A stretch of 6,809 nt of DNA from Treponema sp. (GCA_031276615.1 JAISND010000165.1:1-6809); one strand, 5' to 3'. Counted from the first letter of the stretch, positions 1-6,136 are shown. The notes: generated from the sequence alone by a model not told the origin. Made by a program: numbers and translations.

Positions 1-2031
1 TACGATAAATGGAGCAGGGGCGATGACATTCCGGCCGGGAGCCGCCTCCGCCTTGCCGAAACCTTTGCCGCCATGGGCGCCGCCGCGCCTGCCCTGATAC
101 AGATCCGCAGGGCCTGGGAACAGCGGGAGAAGGCGGCCCGAATTTTCATGGCCACCGAAACCGAGTCGCGCTCGCAGAAGGAACTGCTCCTTGCCGCGCG
201 CCTGTCCTTTCAGCTTGGGCAGTATCCCGAAGCCGGGGACTTTGCGGATTCGTGCATTGATCTTGGCCTGAAAAGCGCCGAGGGAAAGGAAGCGTTAACT
301 GAAAAAGCGAAGATTCTCTATGCGGAGAAAAAATTCGGCGAGCTTCAGAAATTTCTTTCCGGATGCATCGCGTTCAAGGACGATGATCCGACCCTGCATG
401 CGCTTCTGGGGCATGTGTACTGGAATCTGGGTGAACGCGAAAGGGCCGCTTCTTCCTATGACCGCGCCTTTGAGCTTGACAGGGAGAACGGATTTCTGGC
501 GGAAAACGCGGCCAATGCCTACGAGGCGCTGAACAGGAAGGGGAAGGCCCTGAAGCGCCTTCTTGAGGCGGGAAGAATATTCCTTGCGCAGAACGACTAC
601 GAGGAGCTGGGAGTCCTGGCGCCAAAGGCGCTTGCGCTGGGCGGCAACAACTGGGAAGCGCATGCCCTTGCGGGGAAATGGGCCTTTGGTATTGAAGATT
701 TCGAACGGGCCGGGGCCGAACTTGAACTGGCGGAAAAGCTGCGCCGCGGACGGCGTCCCCGGCCCCTGCCGGATCCCGCGGTGAGCTTTCTCCGGGGGCT
801 GCTCCTTATCCGCAGCGGCAGACGCCGGGAAGCTTTTCGTTTTCTTGAAGAGGCCGCCGCCGCCGCGCCGGATTACGGCCTGTTTCAGTTCCGGCTTGCC
901 GAGAACCGCTACCTTCTTTCCGGAGACGCCGGGGATCCGCAGCTCCGGAAGGAACTTGAAAGGGCGTTGCGGCTTATGCCCGGCGACGGCTGGGTTCACA
1001 ATTTCGCGGCCCAAATTTTTCTTGCCGGGGGCGATCTTGCCGCCGCGGGGGAACATCTTGAAAAGGCCGCCCAAACCCTCGGGGACATTCCGGCCATACG
1101 GGAAAACCGCGGCGTTCTCTGTTACCTCCGGGGTTCAAAGGACGAAGCCCTGGAGATTCTCGACGTGGAAAAAAACGGCGATCCCAAAGGGACGCTGGCG
1201 AACTGCGCGGGGAATCTTCTTGTCCGTTCCGGTGATTTCGAGAGGGCCGATGTTTTTTACCGGAAAGCCCTTGCCGCCGATCCGGACAATCTTGAGTACC
1301 TTTCCAACCGCGCGTCCTGCCTTGTCGAACTTGGCTGGCTCGGTCAGGCCGACGAGATTCTCGCCCAGGCCCACAGCCGCGCTCCTTCCCCGAAAATTCT
1401 TGAGCTGATAGGCTACGTCGCGGTAAAAAAGGGCGAATACGCCCGCGCCGAAAGGGCCTGCCTTGAAGCGCTCGAAATGGACGAAAACTACGTCCCCGTC
1501 CTCTTTTCCCTCGGCTGGATCTACAGTACCGGCAGCCGCTGGAACGAACTTGAAGGGATAATCGGCCGTCTTGAAAAAATCAAATTGAACGGCGATGAGA
1601 AAAAGCGGCTTGGGGAAATTCGCCGCCGTTTTGAAGATTCCGTCACCCGGGTCATCAACTGCGCTTCCTGCGGGCGGAGCTGGCGGGTTTCCCGCAATCC
1701 CGAACCTTCTCCCGCCATCCGGCTCTACGCCATGCCCCCCGATGAATATCCCGCCGGTACCTGCCCCGAATGCGGCAGGACTTACTGTATAGGCTGCGCC
1801 AAAAAACATATCGATAAAAGCGGACGCTTTATTTGTCCCGGGTGTCACAGGAACCTTAAACTCAGCGACGAAGGTCTGAAAGGGATCATCTGCAAATGGG
1901 CCGCCTCGGAAATGGCCGCGCCGCCGGCCCGCCCGTCAAAGACAGGCCGGCCGGCCGGGGACAGGGCCGGCGCTTCCGCCCGCCCTGAACCGGCCAGACG
2001 CGGCGGACCGCGCAAAAACCCGCCCGGCTAG
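1..2031 (+). CDS. TPR-repeat protein with C-terminal eight-cysteine zinc module (5' partial)
   Basis: Probable cytoplasmic scaffold or adaptor protein. The frame is open from base 1; the first ATG (position 73) has no Shine-Dalgarno sequence and the codons before it look coding (DDIPAGSRLAETFAA), so the true start is probably outside the window. Residues are numbered from that ATG. Residues about 35-520 are tandem helical hairpins of TPR type; the clearest units are near 105-138, 372-405 and 440-473, with typical G/A-Y and A-L-x-x-D-P-x-N signatures. Residues 530-591 hold four CxxC pairs (C530/C533, C564/C567, C572/C575, C588/C591), enough for two zinc sites in a zinc-ribbon or treble-clef-like arrangement. 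The last 40 residues are rich in Pro, Arg, Gly and Ala and are probably disordered. No signal peptide is visible, although the true N-terminus is missing. TPR domains bind peptides or proteins; the partner is unknown. The TPR and zinc calls are firm, the biological role is not. Confidence 0.88.
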   Translation, partial: YDKWSRGDDIPAGSRLRLAETFAAMGAAAPALIQIRRAWEQREKAARIFMATETESRSQKELLLAARLSFQLGQYPEAGDFADSCIDLGLKSAEGKEALTEKAKILYAEKKFGELQKFLSGCIAFKDDDPTLHALLGHVYWNLGERERAASSYDRAFELDRENGFLAENAANAYEALNRKGKALKRLLEAGRIFLAQNDYEELGVLAPKALALGGNNWEAHALAGKWAFGIEDFERAGAELELAEKLRRGRRPRPLPDPAVSFLRGLLLIRSGRRREAFRFLEEAAAAAPDYGLFQFRLAENRYLLSGDAGDPQLRKELERALRLMPGDGWVHNFAAQIFLAGGDLAAAGEHLEKAAQTLGDIPAIRENRGVLCYLRGSKDEALEILDVEKNGDPKGTLANCAGNLLVRSGDFERADVFYRKALAADPDNLEYLSNRASCLVELGWLGQADEILAQAHSRAPSPKILELIGYVAVKKGEYARAERACLEALEMDENYVPVLFSLGWIYSTGSRWNELEGIIGRLEKIKLNGDEKKRLGEIRRRFEDSVTRVINCASCGRSWRVSRNPEPSPAIRLYAMPPDEYPAGTCPECGRTYCIGCAKKHIDKSGRFICPGCHRNLKLSDEGLKGIICKWAASEMAAPPARPSKTGRPAGDRAGASARPEPARRGGPRKNPPG

Positions 2032-2049
2032 CAACCTTGCATTTGCGGA

Positions 2050-2089
2050 TTTTTGCCCAGGGCGTCTTCGACGCCCCTTCATGCAAAAA
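2050..2089. terminator. Nested inverted repeat between convergent genes, possible bidirectional terminator
   Basis: The 109-bp spacer between the convergent TPR and shikimate kinase genes (2032-2140) holds a perfect 7-bp stem, GGGCGTC (2060-2066) with GACGCCC (2070-2076), around a TTC loop. It is enclosed by a second pair, TTTTTGC (2050-2056) and GCAAAAA (2083-2089). An alternative outer pair is TTGCAT (2037-2042) with ATGCAA (2081-2086). Neither strand has a clean T-run directly after the inner stem, so it is not a textbook intrinsic terminator. Its position between convergent stop codons is what suggests termination. The rest of the spacer shows no gene. Confidence 0.45.
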
Positions 2090-2140
2090 CCCCCGATTAT
2101 TGGGCATGCTTTGCCAGGGCCGGTGAGACAGCGGCGGCTT

Positions 2141-2806
2141 TTAATCCCCGGCGGCGGGGTGGTTTTCCCCGCGGGGCAGATCATCAAGAAGGCTGCTGAT
2201 CTCTTCCGCAATTTCCTCCGGGCTTTTCCCCCCGGCTTCGACAGTTATCCGCGCAAAGTTCCGGTACGCGGCGGCCCTCCGCTCGTGGAGGGCGCGGTGG
2301 GTTTCCTTGGGGTTTTCCGTTTTGAGAAAGGGCGGCAGTTCACCGTCCCGCCGGGCCGATGCCTCAATGCGGGCCCAGGCGGCGCCGGCGGGCACGTCGA
2401 GATATACCGTAACTGCGCCCGGCGTATTTTTTATGAGGGCAAGGGCCTGTTCGTTGTCAATGATCCCGCCGCCGGCGGCGATTACCGGCGCGGCGGCCCT
2501 GCCTGAAGGGGGAACGGCGGCCTCCCCGATGAGAGAGGCAAGGGCCCCGGCTTCGGCCGCGTGGAAAATGTCCCGGCCCTCCCGGTACAGGGTGCGGGGA
2601 CTCTTGCCTGTCCGCCGTTCAATGAGTTCATCGAGATCGACAAAGCGGGGTTCCGCGGAATCCGCCGCCCGCCGCAAACCGTCCGCGCCTTTTCCCGGCC
2701 GCTTCTTTCGGCCGCGCTGCCGCGCCGCGGAGAGCAGTTTTGCCAGGGCAAGGCCGGCGCTTGTCTTTCCCGAATGTTTTGGACCGACAATAATGACAAC
2801 ATCCAC
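2141..2806 (-). CDS. aroK: Shikimate kinase family protein (AroK-like), divergent
   Basis: Cytoplasmic P-loop kinase. Family members phosphorylate shikimate to shikimate 3-phosphate with ATP in the chorismate pathway. Visible motifs are a Walker A (GPKHSGKT, residues 8-15), VDLDELIERRTG (56-67) with the shikimate- and magnesium-site Asp at D57/D59, EGRDIFHAAE (76-85) with conserved E85, the GGG loop (112-114), a LID-like stretch (152-166), and HERRAAAYR (174-182). The start is GTG, fixed by the Walker A lying only seven residues in and supported by an AAGG sequence about 9 nt upstream. At 221 residues it is longer than the usual 170-180. The extra length is a basic low-complexity insert at about 28-52, between helix 1 and the VDLD motif, plus a short charged tail. 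By eye, the Arg after the Phe of the E-G-x-x-x-F motif is H82 and the LID Arg is L157, while R177 is kept. The family call is solid; shikimate as substrate is less sure. It diverges from the PrsW-like gene and converges on the TPR gene. Confidence 0.85.
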   Translation of the reverse strand: MDVVIIVGPKHSGKTSAGLALAKLLSAARQRGRKKRPGKGADGLRRAADSAEPRFVDLDELIERRTGKSPRTLYREGRDIFHAAEAGALASLIGEAAVPPSGRAAAPVIAAGGGIIDNEQALALIKNTPGAVTVYLDVPAGAAWARIEASARRDGELPPFLKTENPKETHRALHERRAAAYRNFARITVEAGGKSPEEIAEEISSLLDDLPRGENHPAAGD

Positions 2807-2810
2807 GGGT

Positions 2811-2838
2811 TTTACCTTACCGAAAATTTTGATATTAT
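2811..2838 (+). promoter_or_regulatory. Candidate promoter for the PrsW-like gene, overlapping the divergent promoter
   Basis: TTTACC (2811-2816, 4 of 6 matches to TTGACA) lies 16 bp before TATTAT (2833-2838, 5 of 6 matches to TATAAT). A start 6-8 nt downstream would fall at or next to the ATG at 2845, so the transcript would have almost no leader. The -10 box overlaps the opposite-strand TATAAT of the shikimate kinase gene. Confidence 0.4.
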
Positions 2839-2842
2839 ACCA
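2834..2842 (-). promoter_or_regulatory. Extended -10 promoter for the shikimate kinase gene
   Basis: On the minus strand, 2842 to 2834 reads TGGTATAAT, an exact match to the extended -10 consensus TGnTATAAT. No good -35 box is seen 16-18 bp upstream, as is usual for extended -10 promoters. Transcription would start near 2827, giving a leader of about 20 nt that contains the AAGG ribosome-binding site before the GTG at 2806. Confidence 0.55.
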
Positions 2843-2844
2843 TC

Positions 2845-3525
2845 ATGGCCGGCCTGTTGGTTCTGCTGCTCCTTATTTTTATATCGGCGCTCCCGGTTTT
2901 CGCGGTTTGCCTCTGGTTCCGCATCGCCCGTTATCCCTTTTCACCGGTCAAATTTTTGTCCTTCCTTTTCGCGGGCGCCGCGGCCTTTTTTCTGGCCCTT
3001 GTGCTGCAGGGCCTTTTCCCCGAAACGGGAAGCGTCTCCGCCGTTTCGGCGGACCGCTGGAATCTTCTCCGCCGGGTTTTTATCCGCGTAGCCCTTACCG
3101 AAGAACTTGGCCGCCTCATCGCGCTTGCTTTTCTTTTTTGGATACTGGGGCGTTTCGGGAAGGAAGATTCGTCCGGCTATGGCAGGGTCAGCCGCGCTTC
3201 GGCGGCGGGCCTTGTCGCGGGGCTGGGATTCGCGGCGCTTGAGGGAGCCGCCTACGGCGCTTCGGACGCCGGCGTCGTCCTGATCCGCGCCGTTACCGCC
3301 GCTCCCCTGCACGGGGCCTGCGGCGCCCGCACCGGGGCTGCCGCGGTCATGCTCCGCGAACGGACAGCCCAGGCGCTTTTCCGGTTTTTTTCCGCGGTCC
3401 TTATCCACGGCGTCTACAATTTTATGATCCTTATGCCCGGTTTTCCCTCAGCCGCCGCTGTTGTTATCGCGCTGTCCGCCCTTGTTTCGTCGATTCTTTC
3501 GATCAGGGGCGGCGCGCAAAATTGA
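2845..3525 (+). CDS. prsW: PrsW-family intramembrane protease
   Basis: A 226-residue multi-spanning inner-membrane protein with the PrsW-family motifs in order: EELGR (86-90, corresponding to the family EExxK, with Arg in place of Lys), GFAALEGAAY (128-137, E133), APLHGACG (153-160, H156) and HGVYNF (188-193, H188 and N192). The paired Glu residues and His are the residues thought to be catalytic or metal-binding in this superfamily, which also contains CAAX-type proteases. Hydrophobic segments lie near 2-22, 38-57, 80-102, 118-137, 145-168, 178-198 and 202-219. In Bacillus subtilis PrsW cuts the anti-sigma factor RsiW; no sigma or anti-sigma gene is in this window, so the substrate here is unknown. 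ATG 2845 is the only start available: an in-frame TGA lies at 2830-2832 and no Shine-Dalgarno precedes the ATG. GC content is very high (about 80% in one sampled 60-nt line). A general CAAX-protease-like role is the alternative. Confidence 0.83.
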   Translation: MAGLLVLLLLIFISALPVFAVCLWFRIARYPFSPVKFLSFLFAGAAAFFLALVLQGLFPETGSVSAVSADRWNLLRRVFIRVALTEELGRLIALAFLFWILGRFGKEDSSGYGRVSRASAAGLVAGLGFAALEGAAYGASDAGVVLIRAVTAAPLHGACGARTGAAAVMLRERTAQALFRFFSAVLIHGVYNFMILMPGFPSAAAVVIALSALVSSILSIRGGAQN

Positions 3526-3555
3526 TCCGCCGCGATCCGGGGCCGCGAATCAATT
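3520..3555. repeat. Imperfect inverted repeat spanning the prsW stop codon and the next -35 box
   Basis: AATTGAT (3520-3526) and ATCAATT (3549-3555) form perfect 7-bp arms, with CGC (3528-3530) and GCG (3545-3547) pairing further in. The left arm includes the TGA stop of the PrsW-like gene; the right arm ends on the first two bases of the downstream TTGACA. No T-run follows. It could be a weak terminator or a binding site for a regulator. Confidence 0.4.
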
Positions 3556-3590
3556 GACAACGCCTTTTAAACTTCTTACTATTGTATAAT
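3554..3590 (+). promoter_or_regulatory. Strong sigma-70-type promoter for the 550-residue protein gene
   Basis: A perfect TTGACA (3554-3559) is followed after 17 bp by TACTAT (3577-3582), a 4-of-6 -10 match with the key A and final T. A perfect TATAAT follows at 3585-3590, but it is 25 bp from the TTGACA and would need another -35. Transcription would start at about 3589-3597, giving a 23-31 nt leader with GGGGGA (3603-3608) as ribosome-binding site. Confidence 0.72.
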
Positions 3591-3619
3591 GAGACATAAT
3601 TTGGGGGATTTGTTCGCGG

Positions 3620-5272
3620 ATGGCTGATAATATCTTTCAGGGTGAAATGGATCCCGAAATTGCCGCTTTGCTTGGGACCGGAAGGGGGACGGAATCGCCC
3701 GCGGCAAGTTCCGTCCCGCCGGAATTTAGCAGCATTTTCCAGGAAAACATCGAGACGGAGGAGCCGGGCGAAGCCGACAATGTTGATCTTGGTGCTGAAG
3801 GTTTCCCCGAAGTAACAAAGCGCTTTGAGCCGGTTTCACATAATTTTTTTAACGATCCCAATTACTACAAAACAGCCCTTTCCGGCGAAGGGGACATTGC
3901 CCAGCGTGTGCATGCCATTCTCCAGAAATACCTGAACGTCAAGGATCCCAAGGATCGCAGTGTTTACCGGCAGCAGTTTATCACCGCTTACTGGGATTTT
4001 CTTTTTGGTGTGGCAAAAAAAGCGCCGGGAAAACTTTCGCAGCCGAAAAAATTTCTGCTCCGTTTTAACCTGCTGCACCCCACTTTTCTTAACGCCGAGA
4101 CCAGAGACTTTTTCGCAAAGATAGTCGTGGATAATTCCCTCAATCAGCCCGTTTACTATCTGGATGAGTGGTTCAAGGCCATCGGAACCGGCGTTGTGCG
4201 GAATTCGACCACCGATGAGGTGAGAATCGCCAAGAACAACAACCAGATTCGGCTGCAGCAGCTTCTTGAAAAGGCCGCGGGAAAACTTGACGGGTCAAAG
4301 GCGCTGCTTAAGGCCAAGGATGAGGAGCGCGCAAATCTGGAAAAAGCCCTGCAGGATCGGATCAATATCATCTTTGAGCATTTTCCCCTTGACGGATTTT
4401 CCGATATTCGATCCTGTTACACCGAAACGCAGAAACGTACCTTCGGCGATATTCAGGAGCTTATGAAGGGACTCCTTAAAGCCGATCACGAGCTGGATCT
4501 TTTCCTGAAGGATTACTACCAGGCGGAAGCCGATGTAAAAACCCTGCGTGACAAGGTCGAAGAAGAGGGCGGCAGCGTTGCCGTGGATGTCCGGGCGGTG
4601 GATACCGAATTCGACACTGTCCGTCAGATGGCAAAACTTACCATAGGCCGTCAGGGAAACCATTTTCCCATTCTGAGCGGCGAATATTTCCACTGCGGCC
4701 CGAATGACGTGGGCTTCAGGGAAAACGTCATCTCCCAGCTTGCCCTTATTGAAAGCATAGACCCCGAAGCCTTCTGCCGTTCCTACAAGAACCGGCTTAA
4801 CCGCATAGTTCCCTATGTGGTGCTTATCCCGACATACGGCGAGACGGGCATCTGCTGGGAGCCCTTTGACCGTTTCAACCGCGCGACAAGCCGGGGCCGT
4901 ATTGTTATTCCCATGTATCCCAAGAATCTGTATATGGCCGTTCTTTCCGCGGTTGCGGATCTCCGCTGGCAGGTAGCGAAAGAAAAGGCTTCCTACTATT
5001 GGATGGAAGAGGGCCTTACCGGAAACTATTATCAGTGGTTTAACTCCCGCAAGCTGAAGGGTGACGTAAAGGAATACTTTGTTCAGGATTACATCAGCTG
5101 GATGACCAAGGAAGTCGAGGCAATTCAGAAACTGGACAAGGAAGTACGCGGCATTTTCTGGCGTTATCTGCCATTTTCAAAGGCAGTCAAAGACAAGCTT
5201 AAAAACCGCAGTTACGTATACCAGGAATTGTACCAGCGCGATATAAACCGCTCGCTTTCGGACGGATATTGA
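3620..5272 (+). CDS. Conserved-looking protein of unknown function, 550 residues
   Basis: I do not recognise a named family; it resembles uncharacterised treponemal proteins. Residues 1-70 are acidic, rich in Ser/Pro/Glu and probably disordered. Residues about 75-200 look like a compact alpha-helical domain rich in aromatics. Residues about 205-320 are charged, Lys/Glu/Leu-rich helices that could form a coiled coil (around 207-250 and 280-316). Residues 335-550 form a second domain with aromatic-rich stretches such as VPYVVLIPTYGE (397-408), GRIVIPMYPKNLYMAVLSAV (426-445) and YYWMEEGLTGNYYQWF (459-474). There is no signal peptide, no clear membrane segment, and no Walker, HExxH or zinc motif, so a soluble cytoplasmic protein is likely. 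ATG 3620 follows GGGGGA by 11 nt and a strong promoter, and seems to be transcribed alone. Its base composition is much less GC-rich than the genes to its left. A structural or regulatory role is possible; no catalytic function can be assigned. Confidence 0.9.
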   Translation: MADNIFQGEMDPEIAALLGTGRGTESPAASSVPPEFSSIFQENIETEEPGEADNVDLGAEGFPEVTKRFEPVSHNFFNDPNYYKTALSGEGDIAQRVHAILQKYLNVKDPKDRSVYRQQFITAYWDFLFGVAKKAPGKLSQPKKFLLRFNLLHPTFLNAETRDFFAKIVVDNSLNQPVYYLDEWFKAIGTGVVRNSTTDEVRIAKNNNQIRLQQLLEKAAGKLDGSKALLKAKDEERANLEKALQDRINIIFEHFPLDGFSDIRSCYTETQKRTFGDIQELMKGLLKADHELDLFLKDYYQAEADVKTLRDKVEEEGGSVAVDVRAVDTEFDTVRQMAKLTIGRQGNHFPILSGEYFHCGPNDVGFRENVISQLALIESIDPEAFCRSYKNRLNRIVPYVVLIPTYGETGICWEPFDRFNRATSRGRIVIPMYPKNLYMAVLSAVADLRWQVAKEKASYYWMEEGLTGNYYQWFNSRKLKGDVKEYFVQDYISWMTKEVEAIQKLDKEVRGIFWRYLPFSKAVKDKLKNRSYVYQELYQRDINRSLSDGY

Positions 5273-5276
5273 AACC

Positions 5277-5304
5277 GGCGGGCAGTTCACTTTCTGCGCC
5301 CGCC
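5277..5304. terminator. GC-rich hairpin between convergent genes, candidate shared terminator
   Basis: GGCGGGC (5277-5283) and GCCCGCC (5298-5304) form a perfect 7-bp stem around a 14-nt loop. It lies in the 14-bp gap between the two convergent stop codons and runs into the last codons of the minus-strand gene. On the minus strand it is followed by GGTTTC, only a weak T-rich tail; on the plus strand an A-run follows. Termination is inferred mainly from position. Confidence 0.45.
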
Positions 5305-5562
5305 AAAAACAGGATCAAAATATTTTTCAACCTCGATTTTTTTCATCAGCAGATTGAGCACGAAGCGGTAGATTACAAACGACAGGGCAATGGCCGCTAT
5401 GAAGATAAGCGGGAAGCCCCAGGCGCGGCCGGATTCGGGAATGAGCGGCAGAAGAAATTTTGCGTATAACAGAAGCAGGCCGACGAAGAAGATGACGGTG
5501 ATGATGATATTGAACAGGGTTGCCCCCAGAACGAACAACAGGGTATTTATCTTTTTGTTCAT
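5287..5562 (-). CDS. Small two-helix inner-membrane protein downstream of lspA
   Basis: A 91-residue membrane protein. Hydrophobic segments at about 6-40 (long enough for one or two passes) and 48-70 are followed by a basic cytoplasmic-type tail (KKIEVEKYFDPVFGGRRK). The ATG at 5562-5560 overlaps the lspA TGA stop as ATGA, so the two are likely translationally coupled; GAGG sits about 8 nt upstream within lspA. I do not recognise a functional family. Its tight coupling to lspA suggests a role at the same membrane, perhaps linked to lipoprotein signal-peptide processing, but the sequence itself shows no catalytic residues. Its 3' end converges on the 550-residue protein gene with 14 bp between stops. 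Confidence 0.82.
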   Translation of the reverse strand: MNKKINTLLFVLGATLFNIIITVIFFVGLLLLYAKFLLPLIPESGRAWGFPLIFIAAIALSFVIYRFVLNLLMKKIEVEKYFDPVFGGRRK

Positions 5563-6089
5563 GGGGCTGCCTCTTCCCCGCTTTTCCCCGGGCCAATCAT
5601 GATGGTAAGAAGGAGGATGATGCAGCTTACCACTACGCTTGCATCGGCGATATTGAAGGTAGGCCAGCGCTCAAATCCCAAAAGTCCGTAGAACTTTACG
5701 CTGATAAAATCCACCACCCCATCGGGGCGGAATATCCGGTCAATGATGTTGCCGGTACCGCCGCCGATGATGCACGCGATGGCCCAGCGCTGCAAGGGTA
5801 TGAATTCATCCGATTTAAGATAGTACCAGAACAAAAAGCCGAGAACCAGGAGCGGTACAATAATAAAAAGGACGGGCCGCAGGGAATCGGGAATATTGCT
5901 GCCCAGGCTGAAGGCGATGGCCTTGTTCCGTACATGGTAGATCTGCAGAATGTCATTGTTAAAAACGTCTTTAATAAGGGTTCCGCTTCCCGGCCAGTTT
6001 TTTACGATAAAGGACTTTACGGCCTGATCCGCGATAATTACAAATGCGGTAAGGCTTAACGGAAGTATCCGGCTTTTGTCAAATTTCAT
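5559..6089 (-). CDS. lspA: Lipoprotein signal peptidase (signal peptidase II)
   Basis: Inner-membrane aspartic protease that removes the signal peptide from prolipoproteins after Lgt has lipidated the lipobox Cys. At 176 residues it is of usual length. Hydrophobic segments lie near 9-28, 71-91, 100-117 and 148-167, giving the family's four-helix layout. The conserved blocks are D21 in the first helix, VRNKAIAFS (53-61, N55), GGGTGNIIDR (109-118, N114 and D117), VVDFI (125-129, catalytic D127) and FNIAD (145-149, catalytic D149). In VRNKAIAFS the common family form has Thr-Gly or similar after the Asn; here it is Lys-Ala, a variation near the active site. ATG 6089 is preceded by GGAG at 6098-6095. 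It lies 24 bp after the NIF3-family stop and overlaps the next gene by ATGA, so all three are likely one transcript. Spirochaetes are rich in lipoproteins, so the enzyme is probably important here. Confidence 0.97.
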   Translation of the reverse strand: MKFDKSRILPLSLTAFVIIADQAVKSFIVKNWPGSGTLIKDVFNNDILQIYHVRNKAIAFSLGSNIPDSLRPVLFIIVPLLVLGFLFWYYLKSDEFIPLQRWAIACIIGGGTGNIIDRIFRPDGVVDFISVKFYGLLGFERWPTFNIADASVVVSCIILLLTIMIGPGKSGEEAAP

Positions 6090-6106
6090 CTGAACTCCAT
6101 GTTTTC

Positions 6107-6136
6107 ATTGTATCTATAATCCTGTGGGAACATCAA
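6107..6136 (-). promoter_or_regulatory. Weak candidate internal promoter for lspA
   Basis: On the minus strand TTGATG (6136-6131) lies 18 bp before TACAAT (6112-6107). The start would be near 6100, just before the GGAG ribosome-binding site. The local sequence is clearly AT-rich, in contrast to both flanking genes. It overlaps the 3' end of the NIF3-family gene, so it would be an internal operon promoter. The -35 match is only 4 of 6. Confidence 0.28.

Noticed and set aside
73..75. ATG at 73 as the true start of the TPR protein
   Set aside because: No Shine-Dalgarno precedes it and the frame is open and coding-like to the window edge, so it is more likely an internal Met.
1135..1848. Minus-strand reading frame of 237 codons opposite the TPR gene
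   Set aside because: The plus strand has TPR periodicity and paired CxxC motifs; the minus-strand product has no recognisable domain and no ribosome-binding context.
1936..2211. Small minus-strand reading frames across the 2032-2140 spacer
   Set aside because: They run through the inverted repeats and into the TPR tail and shikimate kinase 3' end, with basic, Arg/Pro-rich products and no family signature.
2307..3242. Long plus-strand reading frame of 311 codons across the shikimate kinase gene and into prsW
   Set aside because: It is antisense to a gene with clear kinase motifs and overlaps prsW in another frame. Its translation is Arg/Pro/Ser-rich without family features, typical of shadow frames in GC-rich DNA.
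6115..6120. TATAAT on the plus strand
   Set aside because: No plus-strand gene follows; it lies in an AT-rich patch at the end of the NIF3-family gene.
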